The notes under the pieces were generated by a model that saw only the letters and a program-made list of their open reading frames with translations, was not told the origin of the DNA and did no database searches. Made by a program: the position numbers and the translations under genes. From Mumia sp. Pv4-285 (lineage in GTDB: Bacteria > Actinomycetota > Actinomycetes > Propionibacteriales > Nocardioidaceae), in assembly GCF_041320275.1 (NCBI RefSeq), contig NZ_CP162023.1, positions 1,426,001-1,490,000 on the forward strand: a stretch of 64,000 nucleotides of DNA, written 5' to 3'. Positions 41,794 through 49,922 of the stretch are shown in pieces. How positions within the stretch are numbered: the first letter of the stretch is position 1; every line of letters begins with the position of its first letter.

Positions 41794-43032
41794 CTAGTCG
41801 GACACGAGGTCGGTGAGGGGTACGCCGGTGTCGGCGAGGCGTGCTGGATCGACGCGGGTGCCGACGAGGGCCTTCAGCGGATCGAGGCCGTCGTCCCACA
41901 TGTTCACGTGCATCGCCGCGCCGACCTCGCCGTCCTCCAGCCAGAACGCGTGGAACGCGAGCCCTCCGGCGGTGCTGTCGGCGTTGCCGCGTACGACCAC
42001 CTCGGCCGACGACGGGTCCAGCACGTGCCCGACGTACTCCATGCCGAGGTCGTACTGGTCGGTGTAGAAGAACGGCAGCTTGTCGTACGTGACGTCCTGC
42101 CCGAGCATCGAGCGTGCGGCGACCGGCCCGGAGTCGTTCGCCATCGCCCAGTGCTCGACCCGGACCCGGCGCCCGAGGCGCGGCTTGTCGGCGGCCGCGA
42201 TGTCGCCCGCCGCCCACACGGCCGGGTCCGACGTCCGCATCGAGGCGTCGGTGTCGACCCCTCCGTCACCCGCGAGGCCCGCGGCGAGCGCCCACTCGCA
42301 CTGCGGAGTCGCGCCGATCCCGATCAGGACCGCCGCGGCCGGCACTTCGTCACCGTCGGTCGTGAGCACCGACTCGACGTGGCCGTCTCCCCGGATCTCG
42401 GCGACCCCGGTGCCGAGCCGCAGGTCGACACCGTGCTCGCGGTGCAGCGTCGCGAACACCTCGGCGACCCGGTCGCCGAGCACTCGCTGGAGCGGCAGGT
42501 CGGCGGTCTCGAGGACCGTGACGGGGACGCCGTGGCTGCGCGCGGCTGCGGCGACCTCCAGACCGATCCAGCCCGCGCCGATGACGACCAGCGGGCCGCC
42601 GGCGTCGAGGATCGCCTTGATGCGCTCCGCCTCGGGCATGGTGCGGAGGTAGACGACACCGTCGAGGTCCGCGCCGGTGACGTCGAGGGCCCGCGGCCAC
42701 GACCCGGTGGCGAGGAGGAGCTTGTCGTAGCCGAGGGTCGTGCCGTCGTCGAGCTCGACGAGCCGGTCCTCGAGCCGGAGCCCGGTCGCCGTGGTCCGCG
42801 TGCGCAGGGTGATGTCGTGCGCGTCCCACCAGGACGACTCGTGGACGTAGGCGGACTCCACAGGGTCCGACCCGAGCAGATAGCCCTTCGACAGGACGGG
42901 CCGCTCGTACGGAGGGCGGTCCTCGGCGGTCAGGAGGACGATGTCGCCCTCGAAGCCCTCCTCGCGGAGGACCTCGGCCGCCTTCCCGCCCGCCAGACCG
43001 CCACCGACCACGACGTACGTCTCGTCTGCCAT
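41794..43032 (-). CDS. NAD(P)/FAD-dependent oxidoreductase, ferredoxin-reductase type
   Basis: A 412-residue flavoprotein with two Rossmann folds: VVVGGGLAGGKAAEVL (FAD) at residues 6-21 and LVVIGAGWIGLEVAAAA (NAD(P)H) at about 150-166. Other motifs are ERPVLSKGYLLG, TDASMRTSDPAVWAAGDIA and the C-terminal DVTYDKLPFFYTDQYDLG. It resembles rubredoxin/ferredoxin reductases such as those that feed electrons to P450s and dioxygenases. That makes it a possible partner for the CYP102-like P450 at 4632, though no genetic link is visible. It is upstream of a DoxX gene on the same strand. Confidence 0.9.
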   Translation of the reverse strand: MADETYVVVGGGLAGGKAAEVLREEGFEGDIVLLTAEDRPPYERPVLSKGYLLGSDPVESAYVHESSWWDAHDITLRTRTTATGLRLEDRLVELDDGTTLGYDKLLLATGSWPRALDVTGADLDGVVYLRTMPEAERIKAILDAGGPLVVIGAGWIGLEVAAAARSHGVPVTVLETADLPLQRVLGDRVAEVFATLHREHGVDLRLGTGVAEIRGDGHVESVLTTDGDEVPAAAVLIGIGATPQCEWALAAGLAGDGGVDTDASMRTSDPAVWAAGDIAAADKPRLGRRVRVEHWAMANDSGPVAARSMLGQDVTYDKLPFFYTDQYDLGMEYVGHVLDPSSAEVVVRGNADSTAGGLAFHAFWLEDGEVGAAMHVNMWDDGLDPLKALVGTRVDPARLADTGVPLTDLVSD

Positions 43033-43065
43033 GACGGCGACCGTACGCCTGCCGAGGCGCTCGCG

Positions 43066-45165
43066 CTACCGGCTGCGCGCCTCGGAGACGGGTTCGGTCA
43101 GGACGAACGTGAACCGCTGGTTGCGGTCGAGCTCGCCGTGGTTGATGCGGAGGGTGGCGACGAGCGGACCCCCGAGGCTGGCGGTGGTCGCATCGAGGAC
43201 CTGGCTCTGCCGTGCGCGGCTCGCGATCTGCTGGGTGGTCGTCAAGGACGGATCGAGCCCCCACTGCTGCTGCACCGTGCTCCCGCACGCGCTGAGGGAG
43301 ACGATGGAGATGAGCGGGTTGGACGCCGAGGTCATGCACCTCCCCGCGCCGTTGCCGGAGGCGGCGCGCATCGTCGTCCAGCCGGAGCCGTTCCCGTCGT
43401 CCCAGACCCGCCAGACGGTCGCGGACCCGCAGTCGCGGGTCAGGCGGACCGGGGAGGAGCCGCGACCGTCGGCGAGGACGCACTGCGTGCCGAAGCCGAT
43501 GGGGCGTACGGAGAGGATGCCGGTGCTCGGCAGCCTGATCGGGCCGAGGGTGGCGGCCTCGGAGTCGCCGTGGGCGTTGCGGGCGACCACCTCGTACAGG
43601 ACCCGACCTCCGTTCGGGGCGTCACGGTCCACGAAGGACGTGGTCGTCAGCGGGGTGGGCCCGGAGACGAGCTCACCCGAGACGGCCAGGGCGGCCGAAC
43701 GCCCGATCGCTGCCGTGGTGGTGCTGGTGGTGCGGTAGACCTGGTAGCCGTCGGCGCCCGTCACGGCGGACCAGCGCAACGTCACGCCGTCGGGCTCGTC
43801 GCTGATCGCGAGGTCGCTCGGCGCACTCGGCACGACCGGTGGCTCCGTCGGCTCGGTCGGCGTGGGCTCCGTGGGCCCGGGATCGGTGGGCGTCGGATCG
43901 TCGGTGCCGGGATCGTCCGTGCCGGGGTCGTCTGCCGGAGGCTCGTCCTGCCGCGGATCGTCCGGTACGGGGCCGTCCGCCGGCGGGTCGCCTGCCGGCG
44001 GATCGTCCGGCACCGGCGCCGGCACCTGCGACGGGAGCGGCGCCGGGGGGAGGACCTGCGGGAGGGCCTGCGGGACGACGGCGGTCGGGGGCGCGGGCGG
44101 TGCAGCGGCCGACGGCGCGGTGTCGTCGGGGGACAGCTGCGACGGGCCAGGCAGCGACAGCGACGGGGTGTCCGAGGCCTGCTCCGAGCTCGGAGTCGTG
44201 GGGAGCCCGAGCGTCATGAAGAGCAGCGTGCCCGTCACGGCGGCGCCGACGACGCCGAGCGTGACGCCCGCCGCCGCGAGGCCGTGCGTCGGGGCGGACA
44301 CGACCCAGTCACGTGCGCGGCCGGCGGTGCTGCCTACCCACCCGGTCGCGCCCGACGCCGCGCCCACGGCGGCCTGCCCGCTGATGTCGGCGACGTACGC
44401 GAGTCCGACGGTGCCGAGGAGCACCGGCGCAAGCAGCCCGCGGAGGCCGGAGTTGACCTCGACCAGCTCGAGGTAGACCGCGGTGCAGCGCGCGCAGCCG
44501 TCGAGGTGCTCGCGGACCGCGGCGTTGTCGCGCTTGCCGAGCCCCTGCCGGACGTAGGCACCGAGGTGCTCGGTGGTCCACCGGCACTCCTCCGCGGCCG
44601 TGTCGGCGAGGTGGACCTGAAGGTACGCCTGGCGGAGTCCCTCGCGTGCACGGTAGGCGAGGGCCGAGACCCCGTTGGCCGTCATGCCGAGGATCGGGGC
44701 GATGTCGGCGGGCTTGGCGCCCTCGACGTCGAGGTGCCACAGCACCAGCTGCCAGCGCTCGGGCAGCGACGCGAACGCCTTGGCCGCGGCAGAGTTCTCG
44801 AACTGCGCGACGGCCGTGTCGTCGAACTCCACGCCGCTGTCGTACCGCTCGAGGTCGTCGGTCGGCTGCGTGCGCTGCTGAGCGCGCACGCGGTCGATGT
44901 GCAGCCGGCGGATCGCCGTGAGGAGGTAGGCGCGGAAGGCGACGTCCGGACCCGCTCCGGCCCGCAGCTGGTCCATGACCTTGATGAACGCCTCCGAGAC
45001 CAGGTCGTCCGCATCGGGACCGCGGACGAGCTGGCGTGCCATCCGCTGCGCCGCGTCGCGGTGGCGCTCGAACAGCACCCCGTACGCGGCGTTGTCACCG
45101 GCACGGACGGCCGAGATCAGCTCGGCGTCGCTCGGCACGGTGGAGTCAGCGGTCTGGTCTTCCAT
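43066..45165 (-). CDS. ECF-type sigma factor fused to anti-sigma zinc finger, membrane segment and FN3-containing C-terminal region
   Basis: A 699-residue fusion. Sigma region 2 (FERHRDAAQRMARQLV, DADDLVSEAFIKVMDQL, residues about 30-95) and region 4 (LPERWQLVLWHLDVEGAKPADIAPILGMTANGVSALAYRAREGLRQAYL, about 133-182, hallmark PADIAPILGMTANGVSALAYRAREG) are followed by a zf-HC2 type anti-sigma motif H220-x3-C224-x2-C227. There is a hydrophobic segment at 242-260 and a clear membrane segment at 297-320. Then come a Pro/Asp/Thr-rich linker (about 325-445), an FN3 domain (about 446-540) and a Trp/Cys-rich module (about 548-690) suggestive of carbohydrate binding. ECF sigma factors fused to their own anti-sigma domain are known; the outer part would sense a cell-surface signal. 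Start chosen at ATG 45165. Confidence 0.85.
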   Translation of the reverse strand: MEDQTADSTVPSDAELISAVRAGDNAAYGVLFERHRDAAQRMARQLVRGPDADDLVSEAFIKVMDQLRAGAGPDVAFRAYLLTAIRRLHIDRVRAQQRTQPTDDLERYDSGVEFDDTAVAQFENSAAAKAFASLPERWQLVLWHLDVEGAKPADIAPILGMTANGVSALAYRAREGLRQAYLQVHLADTAAEECRWTTEHLGAYVRQGLGKRDNAAVREHLDGCARCTAVYLELVEVNSGLRGLLAPVLLGTVGLAYVADISGQAAVGAASGATGWVGSTAGRARDWVVSAPTHGLAAAGVTLGVVGAAVTGTLLFMTLGLPTTPSSEQASDTPSLSLPGPSQLSPDDTAPSAAAPPAPPTAVVPQALPQVLPPAPLPSQVPAPVPDDPPAGDPPADGPVPDDPRQDEPPADDPGTDDPGTDDPTPTDPGPTEPTPTEPTEPPVVPSAPSDLAISDEPDGVTLRWSAVTGADGYQVYRTTSTTTAAIGRSAALAVSGELVSGPTPLTTTSFVDRDAPNGGRVLYEVVARNAHGDSEAATLGPIRLPSTGILSVRPIGFGTQCVLADGRGSSPVRLTRDCGSATVWRVWDDGNGSGWTTMRAASGNGAGRCMTSASNPLISIVSLSACGSTVQQQWGLDPSLTTTQQIASRARQSQVLDATTASLGGPLVATLRINHGELDRNQRFTFVLTEPVSEARSR

Positions 45166-45235
45166 AGCGCCTACCACCGTAGGCGAGAACGGCGGTCGGC
45201 AGACAGGTCCTGAGAAAAAGTTGCGAAGTCGCGTC

Positions 45236-46048
45236 ATGGACCGCGATGCCGTCCGTCTCACCGTCATGAAGCACGACGAACCGTGGGCCGGCGCGGCAAC
45301 CACGACCGGCCGCAACGGATCCGTCCCGCACCAGGTGGGGGCACCCGGTGCACTGGCGGAGTCGTTGTTCCTCGTCCCCACGCGCCACCTGGTGGCGCTG
45401 CGGGACGTGCTTCGCAGTGGTGAGGACCCGGAAGGGGTTGCGGTCGAGCTCGGGGCGGCCGCAGCCACGGAGGGGATCGGCTGGAGCGAGCTGTTGCGCG
45501 ACGTCGAGGACGTCTGTCGCAGCGTCTCGGGCTCGCTCCCTCCGTACGAGGTGGTCCGCGCGATGAGCATCGCGTGGACCGAGACGGCCATCCACGACGC
45601 CTACGAGACGTCGTGCGAGGACCCGTTGACCGGGCTGGCGTCGGCGGCGCACCTGCGTTCCCGCCTCGACGACGCCTACCGTCTCGCCGAGCGGTCCGGT
45701 GTCAGCGCCTCCGAGACGGCGGCGTTCGTCGTCGTCGAGATCGCTGCCGGATCCGGACCCGATGTCGGCCTGCTTCGCTCGTTGTCGATGCTCGTGCTCG
45801 CGGACGCCATGCGGACGTGCTTCGACGGCGACGAGACCATCGCCCGGGTCGGTGAGCACAGGGCGGTCGCCCTGGTCCGCCGTTCCGACGCGATCCGGGG
45901 ATACCGCGCGCTGCGCGACCTCCTCGAGCGGGCCGTCGACCTGCCCCCGTTGCGCGTCTGGGTCGAGGGTCTTCCCGCGACGAGCGACGCGGCGACGCGG
46001 CTGCTCGGTGAGCTCGGCCGAGGAGCGTCGGCGACCGAGCTGGGCTGA
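45236..46048 (+). CDS. Degenerate GGDEF-domain protein
   Basis: A 270-residue protein. Residues 129-150 read DPLTGLASAAHLRSRLDDAYR, the classical GGDEF-domain opening. At the catalytic position (about 202-212) the expected R-x-G-G-D-E-F is replaced by ARVGEHRAVAL. Diguanylate cyclase activity is therefore unlikely; such relics serve as signalling or binding domains. The N-terminal half (AESLFLVPTRHLVALRDVL, EDVCRSVSGSLPP) is helical and unrecognised. Starts at 45236 and 45266 are both possible. It is divergent from the fused sigma factor across 70 bp and ends inside a strong terminator hairpin. Confidence 0.7.
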   Translation: MDRDAVRLTVMKHDEPWAGAATTTGRNGSVPHQVGAPGALAESLFLVPTRHLVALRDVLRSGEDPEGVAVELGAAAATEGIGWSELLRDVEDVCRSVSGSLPPYEVVRAMSIAWTETAIHDAYETSCEDPLTGLASAAHLRSRLDDAYRLAERSGVSASETAAFVVVEIAAGSGPDVGLLRSLSMLVLADAMRTCFDGDETIARVGEHRAVALVRRSDAIRGYRALRDLLERAVDLPPLRVWVEGLPATSDAATRLLGELGRGASATELG

Positions 46049-46102
46049 TCGTCCTCGACGTCCGCTCGCTCTCGGGACGGGCGGACGCCGAGGACGATCA
46101 GC
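46044..46102. terminator. Strong terminator hairpin after the GGDEF-like gene
   Basis: 22-bp arms (46044-46065 and 46081-46102) with a single mismatch and a 15-nt loop; it begins at the stop codon of the GGDEF-like gene. It separates that gene from the SRAP gene. Confidence 0.85.
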
Positions 46103-46150
46103 ACGTCCGTCCGCGAGAAGCGGTCGGGTGATCTGTGGAACGCTGGGGTC

Positions 46151-46936
46151 ATGTGCGGCCGCTATGCCACCACCCGATCGTCTGCCGACCTGAGCGCGGA
46201 GTTCGAAGCCGAGCCCGCCGACGACCTCCCCGAGCTGCGACCCGACTACAACGTCGCACCGACCAAGGTCGTCCCGCTCATCCTGGAGCGCCGGTCCAGC
46301 GAGGAGCCCGGGACCCCGCGGCGGCTCGTGAAGGGCCTCACGTGGGGCCTCGTGCCGAGCTGGGCCAAGGAGCGGGCGATCGGCAACCGCATGATCAACG
46401 CGCGCGCCGAGACGATCGCCGAGAAGCCGTCGTTCCGGGCGGCGTTCGCGAAGCGGCGTGCGATCGTCCCCGCCGACGGCTTCTACGAGTGGTACACGAG
46501 CGACAAGCTCAACGCCAAGGGCAAGCCCGTGAAGCAGCCGTTCTTCATCCACTCCCCGGACGGCAGCCCGCTCGCGATGGCGGGGCTGTACGAGATCTGG
46601 AAGGACCATTCGCTGCCCGAGGACGACGACGCCGCGTGGCTGTGGACCTTCACGATCATCACGACGACGGCGACCGACGACGTCGGACGCATCCACGACC
46701 GCGCACCCATGCTCGTACCCCGTGACCGCTGGAGCACCTGGCTCGATCCCGAGACGGACGACAAGGAGGCGCTCGGGCGGCTCCTCGTCCCCGCGGCTCC
46801 AGGAGCGCTCGAGGCGTACCCGGTCTCCACGTCCGTCAACAACGTGCGCAACAACGGCCCCGAGCTCATGGAGCCGATCGCCGTCGAGGGCGAACCGAGC
46901 GACAACGGCGCCCAGCCGACGCTCGGAGACCTCTGA
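46151..46936 (+). CDS. SRAP/HMCES-type abasic-site processing protein
   Basis: A 261-residue SRAP protein related to HMCES/YedK, which shields abasic sites in single-stranded DNA by a covalent link through Cys2. The start MCGRYATTRS gives the catalytic Cys2. Asn34 (PDYNVAPTKV), Glu113 (GFYEWY) and His182 (IHDRAPMLVP) fit the other active residues. GLTWGLVPSWAKE and NARAETIAEKPSFRAAF are family blocks. Length matches the family. It overlaps the following hydrolase by one base, so the two are likely in one transcript. Confidence 0.92.
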   Translation: MCGRYATTRSSADLSAEFEAEPADDLPELRPDYNVAPTKVVPLILERRSSEEPGTPRRLVKGLTWGLVPSWAKERAIGNRMINARAETIAEKPSFRAAFAKRRAIVPADGFYEWYTSDKLNAKGKPVKQPFFIHSPDGSPLAMAGLYEIWKDHSLPEDDDAAWLWTFTIITTTATDDVGRIHDRAPMLVPRDRWSTWLDPETDDKEALGRLLVPAAPGALEAYPVSTSVNNVRNNGPELMEPIAVEGEPSDNGAQPTLGDL

Positions 46937-47592
46937 TGCCGACGATCTCCGAGCGCACCTACGGCACGCCGCACGGGCCCGGCAGGATCGTCTCGCGGCG
47001 GTCCGACCACCCGTGGGCGACCCTCGTCCTCACTCACGGTGCGGGTGGCGGCATCGAGAGCCGTGACCTCGAGGTGCTCGCGCGCGGGCTCCCGAAGCTC
47101 GGCATCGGTGTCGTACGCATCGAGATGCCCTGGCGTACGGCGGGCAAGCGCATCGCCTCGGCGCCGTCGGTGCTCGACGCCTCGTTCACCGCGCTGGCCG
47201 ACCACCTGCGACCCCGCGTGCCGCTGTTCGTCGGTGGACGCAGCGCGGGGGCACGTGTCGCGTGTCGGCGCGGTCGCGCGCTCGGTGCCGTCGGCGTCGT
47301 GGCGCTCGCGTTCCCGCTCCATCCGCCCGGCAGGCCGGAGCGCTCCCGCGTCGACGAGCTCCTCGGAGCCGGGGTCCCCACCCTGGTCGTACAGGGGGCC
47401 AACGACCCCTTCGGTACGCCCGCGGAGTTCCCGTCGGCGACCACGATGGTGGTGCTGCCGGGGGCGGACCACGCCCTGAAGGTCGCCAAGCGGGCCGACC
47501 CCGGGCAGGCCGCCGTCGACGCGCTGCTGGTCGACGGCGTGCACGAGTTCGTGCGTCGCCGGGTCGGTCGCGAGGTCCCGTCGGGGGAATGA
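46936..47592 (+). CDS. Alpha/beta-hydrolase-like protein (COG3571/Tex30 type)
   Basis: A 218-residue small alpha/beta-hydrolase: TLVLTHGAGGGIESRDLEVLARGL (oxyanion region), the nucleophile elbow VGGRSAGARVACR, and TLVVQGANDPFGTPAEF followed by VLPGADHALKV supplying the acid and His. The family is related to human KANSL3/Tex30 and has no defined substrate. Its ATG at 46936 overlaps the SRAP stop. The 3' end contains the -35-type element of the sigR promoter. Confidence 0.85.
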   Translation: MPTISERTYGTPHGPGRIVSRRSDHPWATLVLTHGAGGGIESRDLEVLARGLPKLGIGVVRIEMPWRTAGKRIASAPSVLDASFTALADHLRPRVPLFVGGRSAGARVACRRGRALGAVGVVALAFPLHPPGRPERSRVDELLGAGVPTLVVQGANDPFGTPAEFPSATTMVVLPGADHALKVAKRADPGQAAVDALLVDGVHEFVRRRVGREVPSGE

Positions 47593-47611
47593 CGCCACCG
47601 CCGCGGGCGTT
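47586..47611 (+). promoter_or_regulatory. SigR-type promoter before the sigma factor gene
   Basis: GGAAT at 47586-47590, exactly 18 bp, then GTT at 47609-47611. This is the GGAAT-N18-GTT consensus described for SigR in Streptomyces coelicolor. It lies upstream of the sigR-like gene, with the GGAAT overlapping the preceding stop codon, so autoregulation is expected. Confidence 0.75.
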
Positions 47612-47748
47612 GGACCGGACAGTGCCGCCGAGCCCGGCGGACCGACGACCACAGGAGGATGCGCGTGCTGGCCACGTTGACCCGTCCTGCCGGCTCCACG
47701 ACTGCCGACCCCGTTGCGGCGGGGCCTTCCGGAGTAGGCTGGACGACG

Positions 47749-48396
47749 ATGAGCGACTCCAGCGACACCGCCGCAACGGTCGTCCCCGACGAGGGGACGG
47801 ACCGCGCAGAGGCGAGCGAGACCCCCGAGCAGCGCACCGCCCGGTTCGAGCGTGACGCGCTGCCCTTCCTCGACCAGCTCTACTCCGCCGCGCTGCGGAT
47901 GACCCGCAGCCCGCACGACGCCGAGGACCTGGTCCAGGAGACCTTCGCGAAGGCCTACCAGGCGTTCCACCAGTTCCGGCCCGGCACCAACCTCAAGGCG
48001 TGGCTGTACCGGATCCTCACGAACACCTACATCAACTCCTACCGCAAGAAGCAGCGGCAGCCGCAGCAGCAGATGACGGAGGAGATCGAGGACTGGCAGC
48101 TCGCGCGCTCAGCGGCCCACACCTCCAGCGGGCTGAAGTCCGCGGAGATGGAGGCGCTCGAGCACCTGCCCGACAGCGACGTCAAGCAGGCACTTCAGCA
48201 GCTCCCCGAGGACTTCCGCTACGCGGTCTACCTCGCGGACGTCGAGGGATTCCCCTACAAGGAGATCGCCGAGATCATGGAGACCCCGATCGGCACCGTG
48301 ATGTCGCGACTCCACCGTGGACGCAAGCAGCTGCGAGAGCTGCTCACCGACTACGCGCGCGAGCGCGGGATGGTTTCGGCAGGTGACCAGGCATGA
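47749..48396 (+). CDS. sigR: ECF sigma factor SigR, thiol-oxidative stress
   Basis: A 215-residue group IV sigma factor: region 2 [39 protein letters not shown] (residues about 40-78, hallmark [17 protein letters not shown]), region 3-4 linker [23 protein letters not shown], and region 4 [25 protein letters not shown]. It matches the SigR/SigH group controlled by a redox anti-sigma factor, encoded next at 48393. An in-frame ATG at 47659, preceded by AGGAGG, would add 30 residues. S. coelicolor makes such a longer, unstable isoform from its SigR-dependent promoter, so the same may occur here. It directs genes for thioredoxin, mycothiol and protein quality control. Confidence 0.92.
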   Translation: MSDSSDTAATVVPDEGTDRAEASETPEQRTARFERDALPFLDQLYSAALRMTRSPHDAEDLVQETFAKAYQAFHQFRPGTNLKAWLYRILTNTYINSYRKKQRQPQQQMTEEIEDWQLARSAAHTSSGLKSAEMEALEHLPDSDVKQALQQLPEDFRYAVYLADVEGFPYKEIAEIMETPIGTVMSRLHRGRKQLRELLTDYARERGMVSAGDQA

Positions 48397-48680
48397 GTGA
48401 CGAGATCCGTCTCGAACCCGACTGCCAGCAGGCGGTCGACAAGCTGTACCTCTTCCTCGACCGCGAGCTCGCCGAGGGCGACTGGGACGCCGTCCACGCC
48501 CACATCGCCGACTGTGCTCCGTGCCTGACGCAGTTCGACGTCGAGCGGATCGTCAAGGAGCTCGTCGCACGGTCGTGTCGTGAGAAGGCTCCCGAGATGC
48601 TGCGGGCGCGTGTGCTGACCTCGATCCGTACGACGGTCACGGTCACCACGACCGAGCGCCGCGCCGAGCCCGACGCGTGA
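48393..48680 (+). CDS. rsrA: Redox-sensing zinc anti-sigma factor RsrA
   Basis: A 95-residue zinc anti-sigma protein. Cys11, His37, Cys41 and Cys44 ([10 protein letters not shown]) are at the positions known to bind zinc and form the redox switch in S. coelicolor RsrA, and Cys62 (ARSCREKAP) matches as well. Oxidation frees SigR. It overlaps sigR by 4 bp (ATGA), as expected for a co-translated pair. The tail is basic and flexible. Confidence 0.95.
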   Translation: MSDEIRLEPDCQQAVDKLYLFLDRELAEGDWDAVHAHIADCAPCLTQFDVERIVKELVARSCREKAPEMLRARVLTSIRTTVTVTTTERRAEPDA

Positions 48681-49063
48681 GCAGCATCGACAAGGGCCTG
48701 ACCGCGACTCTGACCCGGACGGTCGGCGACGACGACACCGCGGCCGCTCTCGGCAGCGGGTCGCTTCCGGTGCTGGCGACGCCTCGCGTGCTGGCCTGGT
48801 GCGAGGAGACTACGTGTGCGGCCATCGCCGCACAGATCCCTGACGGCGCGACCTCGGTCGGCACCCGGGTCCGGCTCGACCACCTCGCGCCGAGCCCGGT
48901 CGGCGCCACGGTGGCCGTGGTCGCGACCGTGACCGCGGTCGACGGCCGTCTTGTCTCGTTCGAGGTCGTCGCCACCGACTCCGACGGCAGGCTCCTGGCG
49001 GAGGGTGAGGTGCGCCGCGTGGTCGTCGACTCCGCACGCTTCCTCGCCCGCGTCGGCGCATGA
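48677..49063 (+). CDS. Hotdog-fold thioesterase-like protein (FlK type)
   Basis: A 128-residue single hotdog domain: KGLTATLTRTVGDDDTAAALG, VLATPRVLAWCEETTCAAI and SVGTRVRLDHLAPSPVGATV. Thr/Glu/His positions (TPRVLAWCEETT, RLDHLAPSPVG) recall the fluoroacetyl-CoA thioesterase FlK; the true substrate is unknown. The GTG start overlaps the rsrA stop by 4 bp, so it belongs to the sigR operon and is possibly induced by thiol stress. Confidence 0.85.
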   Translation: MSSIDKGLTATLTRTVGDDDTAAALGSGSLPVLATPRVLAWCEETTCAAIAAQIPDGATSVGTRVRLDHLAPSPVGATVAVVATVTAVDGRLVSFEVVATDSDGRLLAEGEVRRVVVDSARFLARVGA

Positions 49064-49596
49064 CGTCCTCGCAGTCGATCGGCACGGGCCGCCTGCTCGT
49101 CCGACCGGTCCGCCCCGACGAGTACGAACGGGCGGGTGACGTCGTGGTCGCGGCCTACCGCGCCGAGGGCTACCTGACCTTCCCCGACGGCACGGAGGAC
49201 CACGCCTACGCCACGAAGCTCGCCGACGTCGCGACCCGGGCCGAGGACTCCGAGGTTCTCGTCGTCGAGCTCGACGGCAGCATCGTCGGCACCGTCACCT
49301 GGTGTGCGGCGGGCTCGACCATGCGCGAGCGGGCGACGCGCGACGACCAGGGCGAGTTCCGGATGCTCGGCGTCGACCCGGCCGCGGCCGGCCTCGGCGT
49401 CGGTACGGCGATGGTGCGGTGGTGCCTGGACCGCGCCCGGGCCGACGGGCTGCGCGAGGTGCTCATCAGCTCGCTCCCGGAGATGGTCCCCGCGCACCGT
49501 CTCTACGCACAGCACGGATTCGTACGCCGTGAGGACCTCGACTGGTCACCGGTCCCGGGCACCCAGCTCATCGGCTTCAGCCGCACCATCGACTGA
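49060..49596 (+). CDS. GNAT-family N-acetyltransferase
   Basis: A 178-residue GNAT domain: N-terminal VRPDEYERAGDVVVAAYRAEGYLTF, acetyl-CoA loop LGVDPAAAGLGVGTAMVRWCLDRARADG, and a C-terminal VPAHRLYAQHGFVRRED motif. It should acetylate a small molecule or protein amine; the substrate is unknown. It overlaps the thioesterase by 4 bp and is the last gene of the sigR operon. Confidence 0.88.
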   Translation: MTSSQSIGTGRLLVRPVRPDEYERAGDVVVAAYRAEGYLTFPDGTEDHAYATKLADVATRAEDSEVLVVELDGSIVGTVTWCAAGSTMRERATRDDQGEFRMLGVDPAAAGLGVGTAMVRWCLDRARADGLREVLISSLPEMVPAHRLYAQHGFVRREDLDWSPVPGTQLIGFSRTID

Positions 49597-49616
49597 CCGC
49601 AGCCGAGCGTCGCTCT

Positions 49617-49710
49617 CCGGCACTCTGCGTGGGGCCCCACGCAGAGTGCCGGCCCCACCGGACGTTTCCGGTGGGGCGTGGAGTCTGCGGTGGGCCCCAC
49701 GCAGAGTGGC
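49617..49710. repeat. Nested palindromic repeat cluster after the GNAT gene
   Basis: 49617-49652 is a perfect 36-bp palindrome. 49653-49676 is a hairpin with 10-bp arms and a 4-nt loop (CGTT). 49681-49708 is an imperfect copy of the first palindrome's centre. The cluster looks like a REP/BIME-type intergenic element rather than coding sequence. Confidence 0.7.
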
Positions 49711-49729
49711 AACGGCGCCGGACATGACG

Positions 49730-49763
49730 AAGGGCCTCGTACCGGTCTGGTACGAGGCCCTTT
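49730..49763. terminator. Bidirectional hairpin between GNAT and bL37 genes
   Basis: 14-bp perfect arms at 49730-49743 and 49749-49762 with a 5-nt loop, ending in TTT on the plus strand. It separates the sigR operon (plus) from the convergent bL37 gene (minus). Confidence 0.75.
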
Positions 49764-49771
49764 CGCGTGAA

Positions 49772-49846
49772 TCAAGCGTTGGGACGCTTGCCGTGGTTCG
49801 CGCCCTTCTTGCGACGCGCCCGGCGCTTGCGGCCAGTCTTGCCCAT
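49772..49846 (-). CDS. 50S ribosomal protein bL37-like, 24 residues
   Basis: A 24-codon gene encoding MGKTGRKRRARRKKGANHGK followed by RPNA. Its basic composition and the KANHGKRPN-type ending match bL37, the tiny large-subunit protein found in actinobacterial ribosomes. ATG at 49846 has an AGGAGG ribosome site a few bases upstream. It is too short for standard gene calling. Reading direction and the adjoining terminator support a separate transcript. Confidence 0.85.
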   Translation of the reverse strand: MGKTGRKRRARRKKGANHGKRPNA

Positions 49847-49922
49847 GGGTCCTCCTCGAACTGTGCTGCTTCCATGGTCGCATGCCCGGCCAACCGGCCC
49901 GTACGCGACCTCAGGGCACCGC

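Noticed and set aside
49503-49893. Overlapping frames around the palindrome cluster after the GNAT gene
   Set aside because: They read through palindromes and the terminator on both strands, without a ribosome site or motif; only the 24-codon bL37-like gene in this gap is supported.
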